Source: Populus alba (Eukaryota > Streptophyta > Magnoliopsida > Malpighiales > Salicaceae). From it: DNA of 64,000 nucleotides. Under the pieces are notes generated by a model that ran no database searches, was not told the DNA's origin, and worked only from the letters and a program-made list of their open reading frames with translations. The first letter of the stretch is position 1. Every line of letters begins with the position of its first letter. Positions 24,298 to 34,230 of the stretch are shown piece by piece. The stretch is taken from assembly GCF_005239225.2 (NCBI RefSeq), contig NC_133284.1, positions 30,180,339 through 30,244,338 on the forward strand. Reading direction: 5' to 3'. A program made the translations under genes and the position numbers.

Positions 24298-27081
24298 CAA
24301 AAAACACCTTTTCTTAGGAAGGTATCCAGCATCGAGCAATATAGTTTTCAAATATATCTTACACAAATGCTCCCAGGTCAGTTGTATTGGGCTGTGACTT
24401 GAAGCTTTCCTGGAAAGGTTAAAAAAAGGTTTGGCCTATGTAAATGCTATTTGCCTTCACTGATTCTTGAACTATGCTGTTAGAGTGCAGCATGGGAACT
24501 TATTTCTTTCAGTTGAAGCTGATTTACAGTCAGCAAAAATAAATTCTGTCTTTTGTTCTTAGGGTCAAGATGTTTAGATGAACTTTTAGATGTTGAGATC
24601 TGGATTTGTTTTGATTTGTCTTCAAATTGTTGTAATCAATTTTCTTCTCATTTCAGGCAGAGTTGCTTGATCCTGCAGTGAAAGGAACACTCAATGTCCT
24701 CGGCTCATGTGCAAAACACCCATCAATCAAACGAGTTGTTTTAACATCTTCTACTGCTGCAGTTGTTTTCAATGGGAAACATCGGACTCCAGATGTAGTA
24801 GTGGATGAAACTTGGTTTTCAGATCCTGAACTGTGTAGAGAGTCTAAGGTGTGTGCACATGCCGATACTTTCGGGATCTTCAGGGAAAAAAAAGTTATCT
24901 TGCTTATGAAATTATATTTTTCAAATCTTGTTCACTTTTAGTGTCGAGTTGTTTCATTCTTCATAGCTTTGGAAATGGAAATCAAATCACACAGTTCACT
25001 TTTATCCATTTTAATTCTGTTCTGAAACTGAGTGTACTCTGGGATACGGTTTTGCTGATTGAGCCAGATGGTGGTGGTGGCACAACTACATTGCTTGCAA
25101 TTTTGTCATTTTATGCTAGGTGTAACTTCTGCTTATGATGTCTCTTTCTTTGTTTTTATGTTTGTTTGGACATTGCTCTAAGAAAGTTGGAGGTTTAGCA
25201 GAATAATAAATTATCATTTGTAGAAAGTCAGAGAAAATAGTGATAGAAAGATGTAAGGATGTAATTTTTTTCCCCGTTCTCACATCAGACATGAAAACTC
25301 TTTTTGAAGATGAAGTGTTTCTAAATGGTATTAAGAATCTATCTTTCATTACTTCTGCTATTGACTTCAAAACTCTTACTGTAAGATACTGCTCCTTTGC
25401 TTCTATAAAATCTTCTGAATGAAGTTTCATTTTCTCCTACCAAATCATTAATAAAATAGTGAATAAACAAAGAGACACTATAACCATCTTTGTGATGTAG
25501 CTCCTGAGAATTAAACATCAGTAATATTTTTTCTCATGATCAATTCGAACTTATCTCTCAAAGTTATGTTCAATGTGCGGTTTCTCTCATCCTAGGCCAT
25601 TCCATTAAACACAATTCTGTCTGCTGCCTTTTGATGATGTTCACGTAATGATAACGAAATGTTTCTACCATGTGCATTTGACAATGGGCTGTGCTAAGAT
25701 CTGCGGTATTTTGTCTCCAATCCCTTACTCCCTGTCTGTTTTTAGCTTTGGTACGTGCTTTCAAAGACATTGGCTGAGGATGCTGCATGGAAATTTGCAA
25801 AAGAAAAGGGTATGGACATGGTTGCAATAAATCCATCAATGGTTATTGGTCCTCTCTTGCAGCCAACACTTAATACAAGTGCTGCAGCAATTTTAAGCCT
25901 GATAGAAGGTACTTCCTTATGCTAACTAGACTAATCTTTTCATCCTGTACGTAACCAGTAGCACATATTTCATCTCAACAAGTCACTCTTGCAAAGAACA
26001 AATTAGAAGCACATAAAATTCTGTATAGAACTTGCGTAAGTGACGTAAATTGCAAATTAAAAGCACTCATTTAATGTTTGTTTGTTAGAATTGTTAAATC
26101 TCCCATGCTACTGGACTTCAATACTGGCTGGCTATCTGTTACACTCTTTTTACCAAGTTAAAAATACTGTTTTGAAGAAGAGAAACCCAAATATTAATAG
26201 TTGTTACTTTATTAACGAAGAAGAGTAATGTAGCCAACTCTTTGTTTGATAATATTCTTTCCTTAAAGCATGTGGCTATTTTCTTACCTCTGTGTTGAAT
26301 GCAGGAGCACAAACTTTCTCCAATGCATCTTTTGGATGGATAAATGTTAAAGATGTTGCCAATGCACACATACAAGCATTTGAGCTGTCATCAGCTAGCG
26401 GGAGATATTGTTTGGTTGAGAGAGTGGCACACCACTCAGAAGTAGTGAAGATTCTGCGAGAGCTTTATCCTGATCTCCAACTCCCCGAAAAGTAAGTCTT
26501 TTCCCTCTATAACTTACCCTTTCTATTTAGTGTTTTGTTCTGATGATTTCTGATCTCAGTCACAATACTCTCGTTCTCCCTCCCCTGTTTATACCTTTCA
26601 CAGCATTTTACCTTTTTGTCACCTTATTTTGTCTGGTTTTCACGGCGGCATATGCATTTGGTAAGCAAAGATTTTAGTAAGTCACATCTTGAATGGTACA
26701 ATCATCAGCTAGTCCTGTTTGATGATTTGTTGTAGCTAGTTCTAGTTAATTTGTTTCATGGAATAATTCGACACCAAAACTCATCTGTGTTCATTCAAGG
26801 CCACTTTTTTCACTAACTTGAGTGTTTGAAGATCCTTCATTGAACAGAGTAGATTGTTCTCTTTGAGAATTCTCTGTTATCATCTGCAATTTTTCTTCAA
26901 AAGTTATATTGATTCCTTTGTGATAAACTTTGGCAGGTGCGCCGATGATAAGCCATATGTGCCAATCTATCAGGTTTCCAAGGAAAAAGCCAAAAGCTTG
27001 GGTATTGAATTCATTCCTTTGGAAGCTAGCATCAAGGAAACCGTGGAAAGCTTGAAGGAGAAAGGATTCGTCAGTTTTTGA
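22445..27081 (+). CDS. Cinnamoyl-CoA-reductase-like short-chain reductase (SDR108E type)
   Basis: Six exons (22445-22565, 23606-23775, 24657-24848, 25746-25908, 26305-26491, 26937-27081) join in frame to 325 residues, the usual length for this family. The NAD(P)-binding Rossmann motif [17 protein letters not shown] starts about residue 11. RDP and the [11 protein letters not shown] segment follow, then FHTASP and the [10 protein letters not shown] strand. The catalytic Tyr and Lys are in YVLSK (exon 4), and the serine is in the TSST segment. The lignin-type CCR signature NWYCY is absent; the equivalent place reads LWYVLSK. The protein is therefore more likely a CCR-like, phenylacetaldehyde- or alcohol-reductase-like enzyme than a lignin CCR. 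The start ATG at 22445 is chosen because upstream in-frame codons lack another ATG. All splice sites are GT-AG. It probably acts in the cytosol. Confidence 0.95.
22900..23181 (+). repeat. 141-bp tandem duplication in intron 1 of the reductase gene
   Basis: Two adjacent diverged copies (22900-23040 and 23041-23181) share CAGACTTTTGGATCACTT, CTCAGGTTTA, CTCATG and CATACTGCAGT in the same order. Confidence 0.85.
24263..24293. repeat. (TA)n microsatellite in intron 2 of the reductase gene
   Basis: An uninterrupted TA run of about 31 bp in intron 2, a likely length polymorphism. Confidence 0.95.
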
Positions 27082-27572
27082 GCATTTACTGCATGCAAGA
27101 GTTTTCTTACGTTAAATAAATAAACGGTACGGTGGAGGGTATAGCATCCCCCCTTCCCATGAATTTAGAACTCGATGGTGATTTTGCTTTCCATATGAAC
27201 ATGAGCAGTCATAGATAATTATATGATGACATTTTTTGGATGAGATAAGAGAATTTTTTTTATTTATTTATTATTCTAATATTCTTTTTTCCTTTTTTAA
27301 TTATTAATTAAAGAATATTAATTCAAAGAAATAAATTAAATATTAATTAAAGAAATAATTAGAAAATAAAACAATAACGTACAAAAATGAGTCCCTTGTG
27401 ATTTAATAAAAAACAATTTAATAAAAATATTTTTTGTGAGATTTATTTTAAAAAATGAGGTGTTGGTAACTGTGGTTGAAAAAAAAAAAATTGTTTCATG
27501 TGTTTTGATTATTATGCTTTTTTGTTTGAGGTTTGATTGTAAAATTACTTAAAAGGACACACACACACACAA

Positions 27573-27605
<33 letters not shown>

Positions 27606-27677
27606 TGCAAAAAATAGGTGTTTTGCAATTATGATTACATAACGAAATGAAAAATCCTTATATATTAGTTTATTCTT
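27082..27677. other. 3' flank and microsatellite-rich spacer
   Basis: Contains the reductase 3' UTR region, then very AT-rich DNA and a compound (CA)n(TA)n microsatellite at 27557-27602. No gene. Confidence 0.6.
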
Positions 27678-29207
27678 TCATTTTCTCATCAAACTATTTG
27701 CAATTTCATTGTGTACAAAATTCATACGTAAAGGCCTCTGTGATCCTTGAATGGCCAAACGAGGAACAATATTAGGTAAAAAGTCATTTGGAATTAAATT
27801 GGGATTGTGATCATACTTTGAAAAAACCGCATCATCTTGCAATCTCCTTCTAGTATAACTATGTAGTGTCATTGATACAATTACAATCTCAGCTTGCGTT
27901 TTGTATGGATAAGCAGACATGTTTTGCAAAATTTTTCATTTCTGTTTCCATACCCTATAAAAACGTTATATCACGTTACGTAGTGATGAGCATGCACGAT
28001 TAAACACTTCTTTCCAACCACTTGGTTGTCCACGACAACTAAATTCTTGGAAGTGATACCTCTCGTCTTTGTAGGGACCTAAATACCCATACTCATTAGG
28101 ATATCCAGCATCAATCAAATAGTATTTTCCCGCAAATAAGAACAAGGTAATTTTTAACAAAACTATATATATAAAAAAAACAAATTATATGCCTTCAATT
28201 TATTTCAAACCACAACCTTTTGGTGGTTTTGAAAATTTTATACTGTCAATAGCCTCAAGAAAAATACGCGTATCATGTGCACTGCATTCTCATCCTGCCC
28301 ACACAAACATGAATTGCATGTGAAAACTACAAGTGGCCATGACATTTTGTGTTGGTACACCTTTTTTTTCTAATAAATGAAATTTGATTTTCAGATAATA
28401 TGCATGCAAGAACATGTGTGCCATTAATTGCACCAACACAATTCTACAGGCAATAAATTATTTCATACTTATTTAAACAACTTAATTAAACAAAAATTCA
28501 TTTACCTTGAAATGTGGCATAAATCTTGGATTCATTGCAATTTCTCTTGGTGTGCTCGTAAATTATGGATCTACTGGTTTTATGACTTCTACAGTAAACA
28601 AACATAATGATTTAAGCATTTGTTTTAAACATCTACTAACAGTTTCACTTGAATGTTGAAATCTCTCCTGCACTTGTCTATTTGATGCCCCAACTGCTAT
28701 TGTAAATATAAATATTACCACCTTTTCAATAACGCTCATTTTTCTTGAAGGTTTTAAAGCATGGTGCGTTTCTAAATCATTGTACAGACTCAACAAAGTG
28801 GTTGAGTCCATCATGAACATGTTAACACATCGTTTCCAATGACTTTTTAAAACCTCATTCAACCAACGCATCTCTGTATTGTACAGAACCATACATGGTT
28901 CTTTATGTATATAATTAATATAATACATGTTTATAGCTCTAGTCGTGCATATAATTAATTTATTCATATCAAACTGCCTCTTTAAAATAAATTCATCGTT
29001 ATCATCACTGTCATCGTCACCGTCATCATCATCATCATTACTGTTGTCGGCGTCATTTCTATCATTGTCATCTCCAGCACTAGCAATTGAGGCACCACTA
29101 CCTTCACAACTAGGATAATTAATGTGGTCTACAATGCAGTTCATTACATTATCATAATTGCCATCAAAATCTTCATTAAATATGACATTAAACTGTGGAT
29201 CATCCAT
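27678..29207 (-). pseudogene. PIF/Harbinger transposase (HARBI1-like), inactivated
   Basis: A start at 29207 opens an N-terminal exon with an Asp-rich tract (about residues 46-70) and the helix-turn-helix region (ASNRQVQERFQHSSETVSR). The frame meets a stop at VDP, where the similarity continues as FTSTPREIAMNPRF up to a GT donor. A second exon near 28430-28215 starts with the catalytic block, but its first aspartate is Asn (GAINGTH in place of GAIDGTH), and it contains a stop. A third exon (about 28130-27678) has the second aspartate (LIDAGYPNEYGYLG). The expected catalytic Glu is replaced by a TAA stop after SSLRNVI. Two of three catalytic positions are therefore lost. The family cuts and pastes DNA with 3-bp target sites. 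Terminal repeats were not located. Confidence 0.85.
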
Positions 29208-29974
29208 AACTTCAATTACATGTAAAAAAAAATTGATATGTTTTTAATAAAAAAACTTTAAATAATTAAATATCATTCAATAGAAAAAAATATCAAAGAG
29301 TTGGTGGGAAACAATTTTTTCCATACCTGTAAAGCGAAAAAAAAAAAAAAGGTGTTCCACTTGCTTGTATCATATGCAATTGAGAGGTTTATTATGAAAA
29401 AGATAGTTCATTGAAAAATATGATACAAATATCCATCCTTATATAGAAAAAATTCAATGATGTTTACATCTCTTTTGTAATTTTTTTGCTTTCAACATAA
29501 GTACATTCTCACATGCATGAGTTGTAAAAGTAACATATGATGTTAATTTTGCAGCTTATACATGGGCTACATTCTGACATGTATTCTTTCATTTGTATTG
29601 TAAATGTTAGTTTCACAGTTTCAGGTGATTGTCCTCATTCTATCATTCAAGATTCCTTGATCCACTTTTTTTGTCTAAGCACTCAACAAAAAAGTTGAGG
29701 TTTACACAAACTTAAACCCTGAATCAAGTTATTAGACAAGTTGTTGGTCCCCCACCTAACTTAAAGTTAAATGTGTGTGCTCTCAAAAAGAAAATAATAA
29801 TAAAGTAATGAATGACTATACCATGTATAACAGAATGTAAAAATATATACTAAAGCTTTTAAACAAAGTAAACCATTCATAGCAATCAGAAAACAAAAAC
29901 AAAATGAACAATACATAACATAAACAAACAAATTACCAAGCTTAGTCCAAGGGTACCCAGCGGAGTCTCCATCC
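29208..29974 (-). other. Leader and truncated interior of an LTR element
   Basis: On the minus strand this follows the LTR at 29975-32577. The part nearest the LTR holds a primer-site-like motif and a leader. No gag or pol similarity is seen before the Harbinger transposase begins at 29207, so the interior is truncated and the break point is unresolved. Confidence 0.45.
29962..29971 (-). other. tRNA-Arg-like primer-binding site
   Basis: Minus-strand TGGAGACTCC starts three bases after the LTR end and is followed by GCTGGG. It differs by one base from TGGCGACTCC, the primer-site start reported for Ogre/Tat-type elements using arginine tRNA. This fixes the element orientation as minus. The tRNA assignment is from family knowledge. 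Confidence 0.6.
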
Positions 29975-32577
29975 TGTCGCACCCTCGCGTGGTGGAGCTG
30001 CGTCGCAGCGTCGTGACAACCCTTCCCGGGAGCAGGGATTCCATGTCGGGGTTTTTATGTTGTTTTTATGAATAAGGGAGTTGCTACCTAGTATTATGGT
30101 CACTAAAAAACCTAAGGCAAGGGACTGGTTGCGTAAATGGAAGGTTTTAACACCCCTAGTAAGCCTTACCTAAGGTAAACTGCTTGGTGTTTGGTTTGCT
30201 TTATAATTACTATGGTGTTGGTATTCTTTAAAATATAAAAATAAAAACCCTTGGCTAGTATAGATCATACCCTTAGATATGTCTACAGAGTGCCAAGAAG
30301 AAACGATGCAGATCTCTTGAAATCCGTGTTTGCTGTGAACTAAATCTATAACCTATAAATTGAAAGGCAGCTACGATAAAAATCTAAGGAGATTCAATGT
30401 GCTTAAGAGCTTATTTTTCCCTTAGTATTTCAAGTGTTTACAACTCGTAAATCGCAAGGAAGAGGAACAAAGAAAAACTAAGTTAGAAATCTAAGGAAAT
30501 TTAAGGTGCTGTAAAAGCCCTTTTTTGCCTTAATATTTCATATTCTCATGACTCATAAACCGTGAAATAAAAATTGAAATGTTCCCAATTATAATTGAGG
30601 CTTCATTCAAAGATGTGTAATTAAATTGTTCTAAATAACATTTTAGGCATAAATCTACCCTTATGTTAGAAATGAACAAGTTGTATTACCATCAACAATT
30701 TTTAGACATTTACCTTTCATAGGTTTCTTTGTCTTTATATTATTAAAGGATAATGACTTATTATTCCTAGAATATTTTAGACATGAACCACTTGGGGTTT
30801 CTTTATCCAAATATTAATAGTGAATAATAATAGGTTATTCCTAATAATATTTTGGATATTAATCCATTTGGGATTTCTTTATCTAAATATGAATGTTGAA
30901 TAAAATAGAATTCCCTAAAATTAAGATTTTGTATTTTTTTGGAATATTGACCAACACTCTTTGGAGTTTTACAAACATGTTGTAAAATTCAGAATGCAAG
31001 AAAATAATTTTTTATGTTTAAGAAATCCATGTTAAAGCACATGTTCTTTTAAACTTTGAATATTTGTTTTTTTTTAAAGGAGAAATTCAAAATATGTTAT
31101 GGTATTGACCGTATGCAGCATACAAGGAAAAAAATTTATATTTATATTTTAAAAGAACAAGTATCACAATTAATTGCAATTAAAGACAACAAACCATGCA
31201 CATATATTCTTAAAATTTGCAAGAGAAAAAAAAAAAACACACACACACACACACACATCCACTTTTATTATGCTCCACTCACATATCATTTTTTTTACAT
31301 GATACAATTCATAAATTGCAAAATAGACCCCCAAATATTCAGGAATTACAGAGGAATACTTCTGGGAATGCAGGAATAGTGGTAGCGCGTCTACTCCAAG
31401 AAAATATTGGGATTTGAAACTGCTTCTTCTCTTTTGCCTTTCTTTGCCGGCGGTGATGACATGACCTATGAAAAACAATGAAATAGCAACAAAAACAATT
31501 TGATTGGTTTTTCCTTTTTTTTTTTTTTTTGTTAGTTCTGCTTCTTTTTTTCTTCAGATCTACCAAACCTAGAGACAGGCTTTGTTGCATGCGCCGCTGA
31601 CAGACCAGACATGCAAGTAGCTAGATCAACAACTTTCCTCCTCCTACTTTATTTTTACTCTAGTGGTGTCATCCATTATTGCCATAGTTGGGAGATTGAC
31701 ACCTTTGGAGTCTTGATTTTCTGCTCTTGATTTATTGTCCTTCGACCTCCTCTCTGATTTCTACATCTTCTCTGTATTGAGCTATTGTTAGCAACGAAGA
31801 GGAAGGGAGAGTGAAGGGACTGACTCAGCTTATTATCTGGTTAGGAGAAGACAAGCTTGTTTTATGGGGAAAGACCAAGGAGGTGAGGTGCTCTGGTAAA
31901 GGGGAAGAAAGGGCCAGGAGGTGGTTTGTAGAGGCTAAGCTACAGAGAGGGAAAGTCTAGTGATGGCGGGCTATAGGTAAGAGGACAAGCCTGCATTATG
32001 GAGACAATGAGAGGGAAAGGAGCGGGGATAGTTGTGGAAGAAGAAGAAGATGGCTAGGGGGGAGATCGAAAACCAAAAACAACAGGGGGGTGGCTGCTTA
32101 TCTTTTAGCTCTCTAGCTTTTGGCCAAAAGAGAGGGGGTTGGCGGCTTGGGAGGAAAAGGAAAGGTTTAGAGTTTTCTTGTGGTTGCTTTAAATTTCTCT
32201 CTTTAAAATTATCCTCTGTAAATCCCCCCCCCCCCAATTTTGTTTATGGCTAGAGGTTCACTTATATAGAAATCTCTACACGTGCTATTCAAGAAAATAT
32301 TGCAATAATTCTTGCAAAGATTGTCTTTTATAACCAGAACCAACAAATCCTATATCTATGGTATTTTATATTGTAGTAATTATTTTCCTTAACCAACACC
32401 AATCAAAACTTATATCTATGGTATTTTATATTGCAGTAATTATATATGATTAAATAATTATCTCCTTGACATATTATTTCCTTAATATTAAACCTGATGC
32501 TTTATGTTATCGCCACATGTTCTCCTTTTTTTAAAAAAAAAATTATCAAAACATGAGTCAAAAATTGGGTAGAAACA
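29975..32577 (-). mobile_element. Large Ogre/Tat-like LTR (2.6 kb), 5' LTR of a truncated element
   Basis: Minus-strand termini are TGTTTCTACCC (from 32577) and GGGTGCGACA (to 29975). They correspond to the ends of the solo LTR at 33199-35351 (TGTTGTAACCC and CGTGCGACA). A TATA-like TATATAAG is at 32269-32262 on the minus strand. The conserved block GGTTGCGTAAATGGAAGG is at 30127-30144 on the plus strand. The flanks CATCC and ATATT do not match, and a primer-site-like motif follows the LTR, so this is probably a 5' LTR with part of its interior and not a solo LTR. It includes a (CA)n run at 31239-31257 and a C run near 32225. Confidence 0.75.
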
Positions 32578-34030
32578 ATATTATTCTGTTAAAATAAAAT
32601 AAACATGTATAAATATTGTAAGCACTTAAACATAGTTAATTGATTGACATTTAAGAAAATGAAATCATACCATGTCAGCTAAGCATGTTTACTTCGTACA
32701 TACATTCGTTAAAACCATCTCAACTTTTGTTGTTTATCACCCATATTGGCCTACATTTCTCTTTTTCTTCTTAAACTTGGATACTTGGTAGCAAAGTCAT
32801 GAAACTCATCTTCAATTGAAACTCCATGAATTGAGTGGAGCTCAACAATCACCTCGTGAATACTATAACCTTCACGATCCATATTCAAAGAACTGGAATC
32901 ACTCTTAGTTGACATACTCTCAAGTAGTTGATTGCACCTTGATAGCAGCTGAACACCAATTCCAGAAATTTTCTTCTTTCTACCTTGGACTTTAGAAGGA
33001 TCTTGTTCTTTTCTTTTGCCATTGCTCTTTGTGTTGATGCTGCTTGATATATTTATCCCTCCAACCATTCGAGAAATGTCAATATGGAAATTTAGAATCA
33101 CATCCTCCTTCGAATCATCGCTTCCTTCTTCGAAACCAGCACGATCAATGTTGGCATTGCTTGTGCCAGGATTGATATCATTACCACCAAGTACTCCTTG
33201 TTGTAACCCATTTCTGGGTCCCCACATAAAAAATAATAAAATAAAGAAAAATTCAAAAAAATATATTATCAAAAAATATAACAGTGAAAAAATGCCGGAG
33301 CGCCCTAAAAATGTTCAAAAATTGATTGAGGATTTTCAAAAATATAAAAATTATTTTTTGACAGTATATCATTGACTGATGAGAGCCCCGATGATAAAAA
33401 AAATTCAATTTGTGGAAGAAAAATGCAAAATCAGAAGTTTATGGACTCAATTAAATTTTATTAAAGGTTTAATTGCATTTATGAAGATTTTAATTGCAAG
33501 AAAAATTAATTTTTGAGTTAATTTGGGCTTTAATTGGAAGAAATTGAAGTTCTGGGGTCAAATTATAATTTTTTGAAGTTTGTTTGGTCAAATCAGGGGC
33601 TTAATTGCATAAATTTTGAAGTTTATGGCCAATTAGGGACTTAATTGAAGAAATACGAGACCAAGGACTACATTGTAAAACACGCGCAAATGGAGGGCTG
33701 AAATTTAAAACTGATGCTTTTGGCGCCTTTTCCTTTTAAATGAAACGGCGCGTTTTGACCAAAACGGCGCCGTTTCATTCACTGTTGAAAAAAAAAAAAA
33801 AAAAAGCCCAAAACGGTGCCGTTTTGACGGCACTGTAGGTCTTCTTCTTCCCCTAGACGCGCGAGGCAGGGGAAGAAGAAGATTTTTCTTCTCCCTTTTC
33901 GCCTAACTTCTTTCCCCGTTTTTGCTCAAAAAGACGCCGACTTGCCGACCACTTTCCACGTGTTGGATGGGCGTTGGACGGGCGGCAGCACAGCGACCAC
34001 CACCATGACGTCCTCCCCCCTGTTTTTGCC

Positions 34031-34038
34031 TATAAAAA
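34031..34038 (+). promoter_or_regulatory. LTR promoter TATA box
   Basis: TATAAAAA preceded by a C/T-rich stretch and followed at once by GGGGAGGACC and about 170 bp of nearly pure purine leader. GC-rich motifs with AACGGCGCCGTT palindromes lie 190-310 bp upstream. Confidence 0.7.
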
Positions 34039-34039
34039 C

Positions 34040-34230
34040 AGGGGAGGACCGAAGAGAAAAAGAAAAAAAGAAGGGAGGGGAAGAAGAGAGGAAAAGAAGA
34101 AAAAGAGACAGAGGGACAGAAGGGAGAAGAGAGGGAGAAGACCGAGAGAAGAAGAGAAGAGAAAGAAGAGAAGAAAAGAAAAAAAAACAGAAACAGAGGA
34201 AGAAGGAGAAGAAGAAAAAAGCCGGCCACC
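34040..34230 (+). repeat. Purine (GA-rich) leader tract of the LTR
   Basis: About 190 bp of almost uninterrupted purines just downstream of the TATA box. It produces long chance reading frames rich in Arg/Lys/Glu on one strand and Ser/Phe/Leu on the other; these are not genes. Confidence 0.85.

Noticed and set aside
28927..29118. Serine-rich plus-strand frame
   Set aside because: It is the complement of the Asp-rich tract in the Harbinger transposase remnant.
29975..32577. Solo LTR interpretation
   Set aside because: The flanking 5-mers (CATCC and ATATT) do not match and a primer-site-like motif directly follows the LTR, so a 5' LTR with truncated interior fits better.
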